64,000 nt of DNA from Symbiodinium natans (Eukaryota > Sar > Dinophyceae > Suessiales > Symbiodiniaceae). Made by a program: the position numbers and the translations under genes. Below, in pieces: positions 8,758 through 17,865 of the stretch; within the stretch, counting starts at the first letter, position 1, and every line of letters begins with the position of its first letter. The notes beneath the pieces are model-generated. The model searched no databases and had not been told where the DNA came from. It saw only the letters and a list, made by a program, of their open reading frames with translations. Location: assembly GCA_905221605.1 (NCBI GenBank), contig CAJNDS010002679.1, positions 120,001-184,000 on the forward strand, read 5' to 3'.

Positions 8758-11556
8758 CGCGGCACCCATGCCCTCACACAGAAGGCGATCCATTTGAGAG
8801 AAAGCGCTTTGTCAAAGAAATTTTTGATAGCTTCAGCATCGTGCCCAAAATTCATGTGATAGATTCAAATACCCCCCCCCTCCCAGATAGATTCAAGACA
8901 CCCCCCCCCCCCCAACTCCCCATGTTTCTCGATATGATTCATTTGCGGTTCAACGACCATTAGACCGGTTCCCTGCTAGAGCAAGTAAAACAAGCCTAAC
9001 AAAGCTAGCTTTCCTCAATGATATAGAACCGTTCGTTTCAAGATGATCACCAATGCTACTGCTGCCTATACAGAGGACCTGCCTTGAAAGTTTGAAACAT
9101 GACAGGTGGTGGCCACCTCAATCAAAGGCCTGTTTCACTACAGCGACGGAAAAGCAACCGTGATTCATGGAACGGATAGCTGCCACTGAGGGTTCCATCC
9201 TGCCAGCCTAAACCGAGAGACGCTCAAGCTCGCATAGTTGCGGGACTCGTGCTCCAATATGCGCTCCATGCTATCCAGCAGCATCATGGTTTGCACGGCT
9301 TGAATGTCCAGGCGCATCGGGAGTAAGCTCATCGGGTTTGCGACAATGTACCTCAACTGTCAGAAAGAGAAGCTCCAATAGGTCCCTTTTCTTTGTATAC
9401 AGTCCCTACAAGGCACAGCATACCCCGCCTACACCACACATAGGGCTTGGGATGTACAGTAGGATTTCAAGGATCAAGGCAACCCCTGGTTATATGCAAG
9501 TGGTAAAGAAAGAAGCCTTATCAAGGATACTTTCTGCACCGAACCAGGGGGGATCCACCTAAGCCCAGGTCACGCGGCTCCAACCAGCAAGGCATGCTGG
9601 TCTTCAGGCGCCTCTCTGCCCGACTTGACGCCAAGGATGACAAACAAGCCAGGGTGCCTGGGGTGAGCTTTGAGCTTAGGGCTTATAACTATTATAGGGG
9701 TTCTGTAGGATGTGCAGGTCAGGGGCGCGGATTCTTCTTCAGCTTCGGAAGTGCTGTTAACGAAAATCAAAAGGCTGCTGCAAGAAGAGTCCCAGATGCC
9801 CCTTGGAGAAGAACCTTCTCTCCTGGTCCTTCTCAAGCACTCACCCTTGGGGGGGGGGGCGCCGGGATTCGGACAAAAAGCCCCACTTCCAGCCCAGGAA
9901 AGCATCAGGGATTCTGACCCTAAACCCCATGAACCCTACAATGCCCCAAACGACAAGCTCCAGAAACGCCTCTGCACCTCAAAAGAAGCCAGAGTCCTTG
10001 TTCAGGGCCGCCCTTCTCTCGGCCAGCCAGCGGCTGTTGCTCGGGTCCGCCAAGTCAATGTCCAGAGTCCTTCGCCTGTCGAAGCGGGTGTGCCGCCAGA
10101 GGATGGCAACACCCATGCCAGACTCGGAGCAAGCCTCGCTTAGGATCCAGGGCTCAGGGATGCTTAGGGAAGCTCGGGGTTTCGGAGGCTGAAGGCTTCT
10201 GGGTGTGGGCTTTCGGGTCCGGCTTGCGGGGACAGGCCTGAAAGCGACCAAGCGACCCCTAAAGGTTCAGGAAAGATTTTCCGGCGACTGAAAAAAATTG
10301 AAAACACCCGGGGGCCTCAGGGCTCATATAAATTTGGGGTATGCCCCCCCCCCCCCCCCCCCAAAAAAAAAAAAAACAAGAAACAAAAGAAAAACAGGTT
10401 TCTATACTTTGACGCATTTCCAGGCCTAAATGTAGCGTATGGGTGGTGGCGTACCATGGTGTATCAAAAGAACGAATGTTCAAGATCCCTTTGAACTCTT
10501 ACTCTTGATGTTTTCAACCCTGGTGGTTGAGGAGTTGTGGTAGCAGTGTTACAACATTAACGCTCTTACTTGCATGTGTATTCCCTTCATACTATACAAT
10601 ATATTTCTATATACTATGTACACTATGTACACGATGTACACGATGTACACGATGTACACGATGTACACGATGTACACGATGTACACGATATACACGATGT
10701 ATACTACGCAAACTATGTATACTTTGTATACTATGTATACTTCGCATACTATGAAAACTACGTACACTATATATACTACGTATACATTGTATTTGCCATG
10801 TATCTTATGTATGCTATGTATACTTTGTATGCATCGTATACTATGCATACCCCACAAATGAGTGTGTATTTGCATGTCTACCCTAAACCCCCCTAGCCCT
10901 TCGCCCCCCCCTCTTACCACCTTGACATGACTCCATGAAGCCAAAGCCCGGCAAGCTAAACGCCCCAAACCCTCGGCATCAGAATGAGGGAGTTGGCTTT
11001 CTCCGAGCAGCGTAAGCAGCTTGAAAACCTCGAGCTTTGAGGAAAGGCTTCACCTGCTCCTCCCAAAGATAGACCTCCACCTTGCAGTATCTTGGGTGGG
11101 GATCTCAGGGTTTGGGGTTGAGGGCTTGGGGTCTTGCGGACTTGAACCCCAAACCCTAAACCCTAAACCCTAAACCTGAGGGCTGCTTGGAGGCACCTCT
11201 TGGAGGACAATGACATCGGGCTTGCGCAGGCGCATCTCGTGCATGAGCTTTGGCAGTCGAAAGGGCCATTGCGCAGACTTGTCTTTCTTCCTCACTGGAG
11301 ACAGTCGGCACAGCAACTTCAGCAGAAAAAATGCCTTTGTAGCAATGAAAACTAATGTGCAGGTCTAGGGAGGAGCTCACTATTCCCATGACTCGAAGGC
11401 AATGGATGATCAGATACACTGGTTGCGAAACTCAAGATGGTCAGCTGCAACTAGCTGGGAGCACCTATCCGACACCCGTCCAAGCTTCACATCGTTATTG
11501 TCCCAAGACGGGGCAAGGATGTTCCAATTCAGTATGCGGATTTTGTGCGAAACGTC
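8027..11556 (-). CDS. EEP-superfamily phosphodiesterase gene (CCR4/nocturnin/Angel-like), at least eight exons
   Basis: Seen on the minus strand, in order: KIRILNWNILAPSW (11466-11556), the RxxxxNILA opening of the fold; WPFRLPKLMHEM..PDVIVLQE (11197-11296), with the metal-binding glutamate of the LQE motif; WEEQVKPFLKARGFQAAYAAR (10990-11080); MGVAILWRHTRF (about 9990-10138); HPGLFVILGVK and ALLVGA (9574-9657); LDIQAVQTMMLLDSMERIL (9213-9351); and VIVAGDFNVPP (8281-8403), with the catalytic GDFN. A further exon lies at 8027-8120. Known: this motif order defines Mg-dependent endonuclease/exonuclease/phosphatase proteins. The W..R..L..E.....PD...LQE spacing and GVAILW box are those of the CCR4 deadenylase, nocturnin and Angel branch, which cleave poly(A) or 2',5'- or cyclic phosphodiesters. 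The C-terminal catalytic D-H motif was not found; it should lie downstream, below 8 kb. The upstream limit is unknown and exons up to 14 kb may belong to it. Confidence 0.8.
8281..8403 (-). CDS. EEP gene exon: GDFN catalytic motif
   Basis: Reads VIVAGDFNVPPFYPQSSFDL directly after acceptor CTCTCTCAG. GDFN holds the catalytic Asp and Asn of EEP enzymes. The 3' edge near CTGACAAAG is approximate. Confidence 0.8.
8519..8756. repeat. Compound (CA)n / (CAC)n / (CCG)n microsatellite
   Basis: A CA run (8519-8542), a CAC/CCG-rich middle and a long CA run (8677-8756), inside an intron of the EEP gene. Pure C runs follow at 8871-8879 and 8900-8913. His-Thr, Pro and Val-Cys frames here are artefacts of the repeat. 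Confidence 0.95.
9213..9351 (-). CDS. EEP gene exon: LDIQAVQ helix
   Basis: Reads YIVANPMSLLPMRLDIQAVQ and MMLLDSMERILEHE, equivalent to the vrl.Qa..ll..l helix between the HLHW and GDFN motifs. The intron that follows starts GTTTAGG, like other introns in this window. Confidence 0.7.
9574..9657 (-). CDS. EEP gene exon: strand before the HLHW region
   Basis: An 84-base exon between acceptor CACCCCAG and donor GTGACC. It reads HPGLFVILGVKSG and DQHALLVGA, fitting the ALFV.L / LLV.NTHL strands of the fold. More in-frame sequence to about 9905 is open but its coding status is uncertain. Confidence 0.65.
9990..10138 (-). CDS. EEP gene exon: GVAILWRHTRF box
   Basis: Reads ACSESGMGVAILWRHTRFDR and continues TLDIDLAD. 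The G.AI.W...RF box is a hallmark of CCR4/Angel/nocturnin-like EEP proteins. The 3' edge is unclear because the frame meets a stop at about 9980; an internal GC or GA donor is likely. Confidence 0.75.
10340..10376. repeat. C-run joined to A-run
   Basis: About 19 C followed directly by about 14 A (on the minus strand T-run then G-run). The same composite occurs at 14184, 24486 and 28469. Confidence 0.9.
10606..10860. repeat. 9-bp minisatellite, CACGATGTA type
   Basis: About 28 nine-base units, pure CACGATGTA in the first third and drifting to TATACTATG-like variants. As nine is a multiple of three, every frame stays open and encodes a Tyr-Thr-Met or Val-Tyr-Ile tripeptide repeat. Intronic, not protein-coding. 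Confidence 0.9.
10990..11080 (-). CDS. EEP gene exon: helix before the GVAIL box
   Basis: Reads VEVYLWEEQVKPFLKARGFQ and AAYAARRKP, matching the stretch of CCR4-type proteins where a helix (f..w..p.L...GY) leads to the substrate loop. Acceptor CTGCAAG before GTGGAGG. The 3' edge is approximate. Confidence 0.7.
11197..11296 (-). CDS. EEP gene exon: PDVIVLQE motif
   Basis: Reads AQWPFRLPKLMHEMRLRKPD then VIVLQE, the tryptophan-arginine helix and metal-binding glutamate. The donor GTGCCT follows CAAGAG directly. The 5' edge may be at CTCCAG. Confidence 0.8.
11466..11556 (-). CDS. EEP gene exon: RILNWNILA motif
   Basis: Reads KIRILNWNILAPSWDNNDVK, the first strand and metal-site asparagine of the EEP fold. 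The 5' edge is set at GATCCGAG before GACGTT. The 3' edge is uncertain by about 10 bases (GTGTCGG or GTGCTC as donor). Confidence 0.75.
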
Positions 11557-12169
11557 CTCGGATCAAAAGCACAAGACGCAGACACAGCTCGGCATAGCGG
11601 CAAAGGAAAGCCCTTCCCCGTGCGAGTATCACAACCTACTCAGTCATACTCTCGAAGCTGAAACCCAAAACCCGAACAGCGCCGAGCATCTTCATCATGT
11701 CCGACGGCTGCGGTTACATGGACGAAGCGCCCTTGCGCGCAGGCGAGTGAATGGAGGGCGTGGTGTCGAGAAGACCACAGGACTAGCATGGTTTTATCTT
11801 ACAAGCACCTCTGAACGGAACAACCGTTGGCCCTGCCGAAGCCAGGCTATTCTGTTTTACAACACTCTTCAGGCACGTGTCGGAAAGGGCCAAAACCCCT
11901 CACAGATGTGTTGTGGAACACCGCAGCTGCCATCAGCAGATCGACGAAGTACAGGATTGCTCGCATTCCTTTGCAGCTTACCGGTGGTGCAGCCTAGGGC
12001 AGAAGCATGCTCAATACATCACCGGCCTGTGGAGAACAACTAAGAAGGTGTGATTGCAGGAGGTACGACACCAATCATCAAGTCCTTGCAACACAGTCTC
12101 GTCGACAACTTGTGGACGCAGGCCCACAGTGCCAGCATCAAGGCGCGTTGACATGGAGTGCTTCTGTAC

Positions 12170-12310
12170 CTATGATCTCTGTTGCAGGGGTGACGATGCC
12201 GGTCCCGTGGCTCACTATCAACTGCCGAAAGAAAGTGTCAGATGCTGCACACATCCGGCGCACGACGTACCTGGGGGCTAAGTGTATGTCACAGTGCTCA
12301 GCCAAATCTT
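12170..12310 (-). CDS. Candidate exon upstream of the EEP domain
   Basis: A 141-base stretch with acceptor CTTTGCAG and donor GTACAG. It reads EDLAEHCDIHLAPRYVVRRM then FFRQLIVSHGTGIVTPATEI. Natural composition and good splice sites; no family recognised. Same strand and order as the EEP exons, so it may be an N-terminal exon of that gene or the end of another. Confidence 0.55.
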
Positions 12311-13026
12311 CTGCAAAGGCTTGCTAGTCATCACCGGACAACTAGGCAGCACTCCCACACCCATGCACGGTGCGACGTTTTGTTGGCGTTTTCACCAGGC
12401 CAGGGGGCTGTGACTTGTGTCGTCAGCTAGAGCCATTCATCACCGCAAGATGAGCATCTTCTCATCCCTCCCCTAAGGAGTAAAGCCCCCAAATATGAGT
12501 GCCTTGCAGTTTACATGAGGGCTCTACAACTGGGGGAGGGGATATGAGAGAAGTATTGGAGTTTGTCTGCTGCTTCCTTCGGAATGCAGGGACAGGCTAG
12601 GTCAGCTAAAGCTGAGCTGCGCGTTGTCTCGTGGTATGTACATGGCATCACCCAAACTGAGCGAACCTATGATCGGGTGAATTCGTGATAAGGATGTGCC
12701 TGTCTGCATGAAGGTTTAGGGTTTTGGGTTCAGGGTCTTGGGTCTACAGGGTTTAGAGGCCTGTCTACACTATGATTATGTTCCACGCCAGAGCACTACC
12801 AGAAAGGCTGGCGGATTTATTTTCTTGGATGAGTCATCAGGGAGCGCCCTCAGAAGAGCGCCGCTCAGTTCCCACGTAGCTGACTTGAACCAGGTTTCGA
12901 TCCTTCACGTGGGTCAACAGATTTGGGATGGATGTCTGGATGAGCTCAGCATCAGGGATCTAAAAGTGCAATCCGAGCTTTGTGTCTGCATCTGCCTCAA
13001 GGAAAACTCACCTTTCATATCCTTAC

Positions 13027-13071
13027 CCGGTTTGCCACACGAAGGGCAAGGGGATTGGTCAGCATGGCAAG
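13027..13071 (-). CDS. Candidate 45-base exon
   Basis: Exactly fifteen codons (LAMLTNPLALRVANR) between acceptor CTGTAG and a strong GTAAGG donor. Too short for a family call. Confidence 0.35.
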
Positions 13072-13611
13072 CTACAGCAGCGATCTTTGCACCAGTCTGA
13101 CGGGTCCTTTTGGGCTCCCTATTATAGTAGACTCCTCATTTTTTAGGGCACTCCTAAGAGGGGCACTCATCTAGAGCAACCTCCACATCCTTCGAAGATC
13201 CAATTGAGTTGAAGCTGCGTCAAACCATGTCGAACCCGCACTCCGTTTGATGTAGTACGAACAAAAACGGGCATCTTGGGTAGCTCATGATACCGTAACC
13301 ACATAGGGGCTTAGGCTCCTGCAATAACATGGCACTTACAGTACGTCCGAAGGATTTGGGGCTCAGAGTCTGGGATTGCACCAAAACCTCTAAGCATTTT
13401 GAATCAAACGCCCTGTGGCTGCCGTCCTGCGTACATCTGCACGCTACCGCCAGCGACGTGGGGACATCGCGCGCGGTTCCCCAGCACGCTCCCGACGACG
13501 AAACTGTGGTTCCTACACTCAGGGCAAAGCTTGGAGGCTCGTGGAGGTTTGGGATATATGGGGTTTAAGGCTTAAGGCTTGGGGTTGAGCGATATGCAGG
13601 CTGATATGTAC

Positions 13612-13743
13612 CTGCCCCAACAAAGCAATAAGGATATAATCCACCAGTAACTGGTTGCTGGCCTGCTGAATCCCATGTATGACCATGAACCTGCAAGTAT
13701 CCAATTGTCTACGAACGTCCAAGTAGGGATTGCAGCGCATGTC
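13612..13743 (-). CDS. Candidate 132-base exon, function unknown
   Basis: Exactly 44 codons between acceptor CCCTGCAAG and donor GTACAT. It reads MRCNPYLDVRRQLDTCRFMV and ends LLVDYILIALLGQ. Phase 0 at both ends, hydrophobic helix at its end. No family recognised. It lies in line with the other minus-strand exons. Confidence 0.6.
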
Positions 13744-13830
13744 TTGCAGGGGCCGTCTAATGCAGGGTGGCCTGGCATTGGTAGTCATTTATGCTCCGGC
13801 ATTGATGTGGCTCCCAATGCGCCCCTGTCC

Positions 13831-13966
13831 TTGTAAGTGACTGTAGGTGCAGTGTCTGCGGCCTGTCTCATCATTCAAGAATTGACACACAAACCTAGTC
13901 ACATCTATGGTATTGGTTCTGAGGGTAACGATAAACTCTCGACACAAATGTTCGACGTGTACTCCG
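13831..13966 (-). CDS. Candidate exon, function unknown
   Basis: Reads EHLCREFIVTLRTNTIDVTR then FVCQFLNDETGRRHCTYSHL. Several Cys and His residues, but the spacing does not fit a standard zinc finger. Edges approximate. Confidence 0.5.
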
Positions 13967-14183
13967 AAGTACATGCAGGCGGCTTCTTCTATCGCAGCAG
14001 AGGGAAAGCAACAAACTGACAGCAGAGTGCATGGACATGTTCGGCTGGCTCCACAGGTTTTCTCACACTGGATGCCATGTCCTGCCTCTGACGGGCGGAT
14101 GTCGTTGAAATTTCGACTGCACCACGCTCCCTTAGGACAGCAAGGCTTCGATGGAACACCGAAGGTTCCTGCTCACCGCATCT

Positions 14184-14213
14184 CTTTTTTTTTTGGGGGG
14201 GGGGGGGGGGGGG
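14184..14213. repeat. T-run joined to G-run
   Basis: About 11 T followed directly by about 19 G, then TTTAAGG. One of four or more such composites in the window. Confidence 0.9.
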
Positions 14214-15304
14214 TTTAAGGACCTTGAAGGCTTTGGAGAAGCTACACATGCTGCTAGGAGGTCAATGCCAAACCCTGAGGCCCCCAAACCCGAAGTTGCA
14301 CTGCACCCACAAAGTCTGCACTCAACAAACCCTGAGGCTTTCGAAGTATTTTGCACTAAGGCAGGTGCTGCGGCCCCTCGAGAAGCCGCGTCCAGACCGT
14401 AGCCGCCTCCATTTTTTAGGCTTACGGTTGGGGGACGCATGCGGTGTCCCCTTGTCAAAATCACATCTTCTGAGAACCTCTGCAGGAAGGGGCGCGTCGG
14501 AAGCAGCTGTGCATCAAAGATTCTTCTTCTACACTTTACGGCAGGTTTCGTAGACCCCGTTTCAGGCTCTGCAGAACCAGAGACCCCTAATCTCCCTAAA
14601 CCTTAGATTGCCCCTCAAAACTCTCCTAAGGCTCATTCCCAAAGAGGCTTTCTGCGGATTGACATCCGACTACAAAGCAGAGACCCATCAGACCACAGAA
14701 GACACCTGTCATGTGTGGGGGTCCCCAGGGTGTGTTCATGAGCCCTGCCCTTTGATGTGGGGACAAGATGGGAAGGAAAACCGAAGGTCATACACTCATC
14801 GAAGCCCCAGATGAACTGGATGGTGAGTGTGTGATCACGGGCTGGACGGTCTTCCTAGAACACCTCAAACTCGGCAGCCCCTTTCAGCTTGCACGGCAAG
14901 CCAGGTGAATGTCAGACAACTCATGATCCTGGGCCCTGTATTCAACGGAAGGGAATCTCAGCCTCGTAGTCACGCTCAGAGGCCTGTTCAAAGTTGCCCG
15001 TGTGAGAAGCTGCTGGCGGTGACGCTGGCGTGCATCCGCAGGTCAGACCACAGCCGTCTGTGTTACACCCAGGCAAGGCCAAAAGCCGGGACCTAGGCCC
15101 AGGCTTGGGGCTTAGGCTCGAAAGGGCCCAATCGCAGCTGCGAGGTCACACACATTCCATCCGGGCACCCGCAAGGACTCCAAGCGCTGAAGGTGCGCGG
15201 AGAGGGCATGTGCGAGCGCCAAAGACTCCGTATGCGGTCACCGGCATCACCCGGCAGAAGTTGAGAACTCCACATCATCAACGAACCGTCCGCTCAGAAA
15301 TCTC

Positions 15305-15494
15305 ATGTGGATTGTCTGCTAATCCTCACAGTTGCTTCAGCTTGGCTGGAGCGATATTTCTCATCATTGCGACTCGCAACAGCATCGCCACCAACAACAA
15401 CAAGCGACAGCCATGCCACGGCAGCCAGGAGGCAGAAGAACTCCAAATTGCCGCTGCGACAGACAAACCGGCCCACAATGTCTAAGGCAGACTT
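15305..15494 (-). CDS. Candidate exon with one membrane helix
   Basis: After acceptor GTTGCAG the minus strand reads ALDIVGRFVCRSGNLEFF and then CLLAAVAWLSLVVVGGDAV, a typical single membrane-spanning segment, followed by a charged stretch. Family not recognised. The 3' edge is only approximate. Confidence 0.5.
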
Positions 15495-15499
15495 CTGCA

Positions 15500-17860
15500 A
15501 CATACCCCCCATCTCCAAGCTAGAATGTACTGAAGCCTCAGACCCTAACATTCCTCGTGAAAACGACCCGGACCCATGGCGAACAGATCAGAAAAATAGT
15601 CGAAAGTAGGCTCGTCGGCAGATAGAACGCTATAGAACCATTCAAAACTTCGCTTGCCCGACATTTATCCCGAGGTCTAGCTACTAAAAGCGAGGAGTCA
15701 ACGAAAGAGCTCCGCCTGCGGAGATGGTGCCCCAGGACAAGCTGGGGCTAGCCCCGCCGAAGGCGCCGCCTGTGCCCGAGCGACCCCGTAAGAAACCTCA
15801 ACAATAGACAGATCAGAGAAGCCACTGTTGGGCAGTTTAACGGTTGCAGGTCTAAAGTATTTAAAACCTAAGAGACTCCACACCCCTGAGAAACTGCCAC
15901 GGTCGTTGGCGCTCTTTTTGCTGGGAGCATGTTCAACACATGGTCTGAAATCGACTGGGTTCAAGATTACCAAGTCATTGTTTCCGCTTGCTTTGCATCG
16001 GTCCATTCGGTTGACTGAACGCTCTTCCGTGAAAGCGATTCTTGGATGCGTAAGGCAATGCGTGAAGCAAATGAGCACGTGAACTAGTTGATTTGGAAGA
16101 AAGACAACAAAAAATCCCCGGGGCTTGTGTGACAATCAAGCATGCCTGCTTTGTTTACCATGTAACATGCATTTAGGTTCTTTGGCTCGTGCTTTTTTAC
16201 GGGCCGCCGGCGTTGGACTCGACGCTTCCAACAATTTGACGAGGGAGAGTGCGGTTCAGGGTTTAGGGGTTCGGGCCAAGGCTTTGAGTGCTCAAACAAG
16301 GGGACTGACACAGACTGGAGAACCCGGACAGGCCTGGAAACTGCATCTTGAAACAAAGAAGAATGGGTGTAACTAAATTCTAGTTGTACTGACATCGTGG
16401 TAAGCATCTGTGGGCCCGAACCCTGAACCTTGCACTGCACCCTAAACCGCGGCTCGTCTTGCGACGTCTGCGCGCCTGGGCTCGGCGTGCGCTCGCCACG
16501 CGGGCTTCGTCCTGGGTCTCGAGACTCGCAAGCACAAGAAGAGCTGGAAGGAAACCTATGATGATGTATGGGAACCGTGCCGTGCACCTACATTCTTACC
16601 ATTTTCCAGGCCTTCCCTTTGTTCGCATGGCTTTTCCTTCGAGCCTCGGGTTTTCGCTTTCGGGGGTTGAAGGATTTCGGGCCCAGGTGTAGGAATTGAA
16701 TGAAGGCTTTGCGATGGGCACAATATACCTCAAGTACAGCTATCACCATGAATCTCCAAAAGTAGGGCTTCCGAAGAGCCCTCTGCCGCGAAGCCCAAAC
16801 CACAAATCCCCGAACGCCACCCCCCTGAAACATATAACCGGCTCGGTTTTTCAATTGGGATGGTCGGGGTTCCACTACACCGATGAACCCCGTGATGCCC
16901 GGGGGGGGGGGTCCTTTCCGTGCGCCCAAAAACGTCTCGACTGCGACGTCAGGGTCCTGGCGTGTCCAGGGTGCGCCCTACTACCTGTCGCATGGGGTGG
17001 AGGAGGGGCTGCCTAGTGCTGGGTATGGGGATCTACTAATCAATCAGGGTTTGGCTGCTTTGAGCGCTGGATGTGCGTGATGATGTGGGCAGCTGAGTGC
17101 GGCCCAGCGGGGCAAGCAGGGACAAGTGTAGAACCCTTGTGTGCCAGGGCCAGGTCCTCCTGAACTCAACCCTGAACCCCCAAACAGCTCCTAAACCCCG
17201 AATCCTCAAACCCGAAGCCCGGAAACCCCTAGGCCCCTATTCCCCTGAACCCGAAAACCTTGCTTGAACGTTTGCAGCACAGTGCCTCAGCACTGAGACC
17301 AGTTGCAAGCCTCAGGTCTCTAGGGGCAAGGGCTCAGGCATTTTCAGGGCTCAGGTTCAAGTTAAGGTTCATGGTCGGGGTGCAGTTTTAGGGGTTCCGG
17401 GCTTCTGCTTGATTCAGGGTTGTAGAGCTTAGAGTTGAGGGCAGAGTTCGAGCCCAGCCACAAATAAGTTCTTCATATGGACTATGCGGCACAGAAAGAG
17501 AGAGTGAGTGAGAAAGAGCGAGAGAAAAAAAAGAGGAGGCGAAGTTGGAAAAAAAGATGGAAAGAGCACCCTCACTCCAAAGCCTAAAGAAGCAAAGACC
17601 CACACGTCGCTGCCGGTCGAATCAGACCTGGCGTGTCGGCTGCAGTCCCTAAAACTTGCAAGAATCAGCCTTCCACATCAATCTACGTTGGTCTAGAACG
17701 GAATTCTAGCCGGCGGTGCTTCGTGGCGACACCGCGTCCACGGCCATCTTGCGAGGAAAGTCCTCCGGAGTCGCCTGCACGGGTGGGTTTAAGTTTTAGG
17801 AGTTTAGGACTTCGACTCTTGCGAGTGAGAGAGGGTGAGTGAGTGAAGGGAACAAAGCGC
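15500..17860. other. Intron-like DNA with short exon islands
   Basis: Telomere-like C-rich and G-rich patches alternate (for example C-rich near 16412-16450 and 17165-17270, G-rich near 16255-16285 and 17335-17420). Islands between them could be exons, such as 16450-16545 and 17287-17324 (the latter between TTTGCAG and GTCTCT), but their strand and products cannot be settled by eye. Confidence 0.4.
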
Positions 17861-17865
17861 CATCA

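Noticed and set aside
8332-8963. His/Thr-, Pro- and Val/Cys-rich frames
   Set aside because: Translations of CA and CAC repeats inside an intron of the EEP gene.
10527-10968. Frames with YTMYTM or VYIVYI repeats resembling a structural protein
   Set aside because: A 9-bp minisatellite without stops; decays smoothly and lies between EEP exons.
11440-12290. Plus-strand RNA-dependent RNA polymerase-like exons (FIMSDGCGYMDEAP and neighbours)
   Set aside because: The motif resembles the DGCG box of eukaryotic RdRPs, and splice-like sites exist. But the opposite strand over the adjacent exon reads the EEP RILNWNILA motif, in line with seven other EEP exons, and no other RdRP motif was found.
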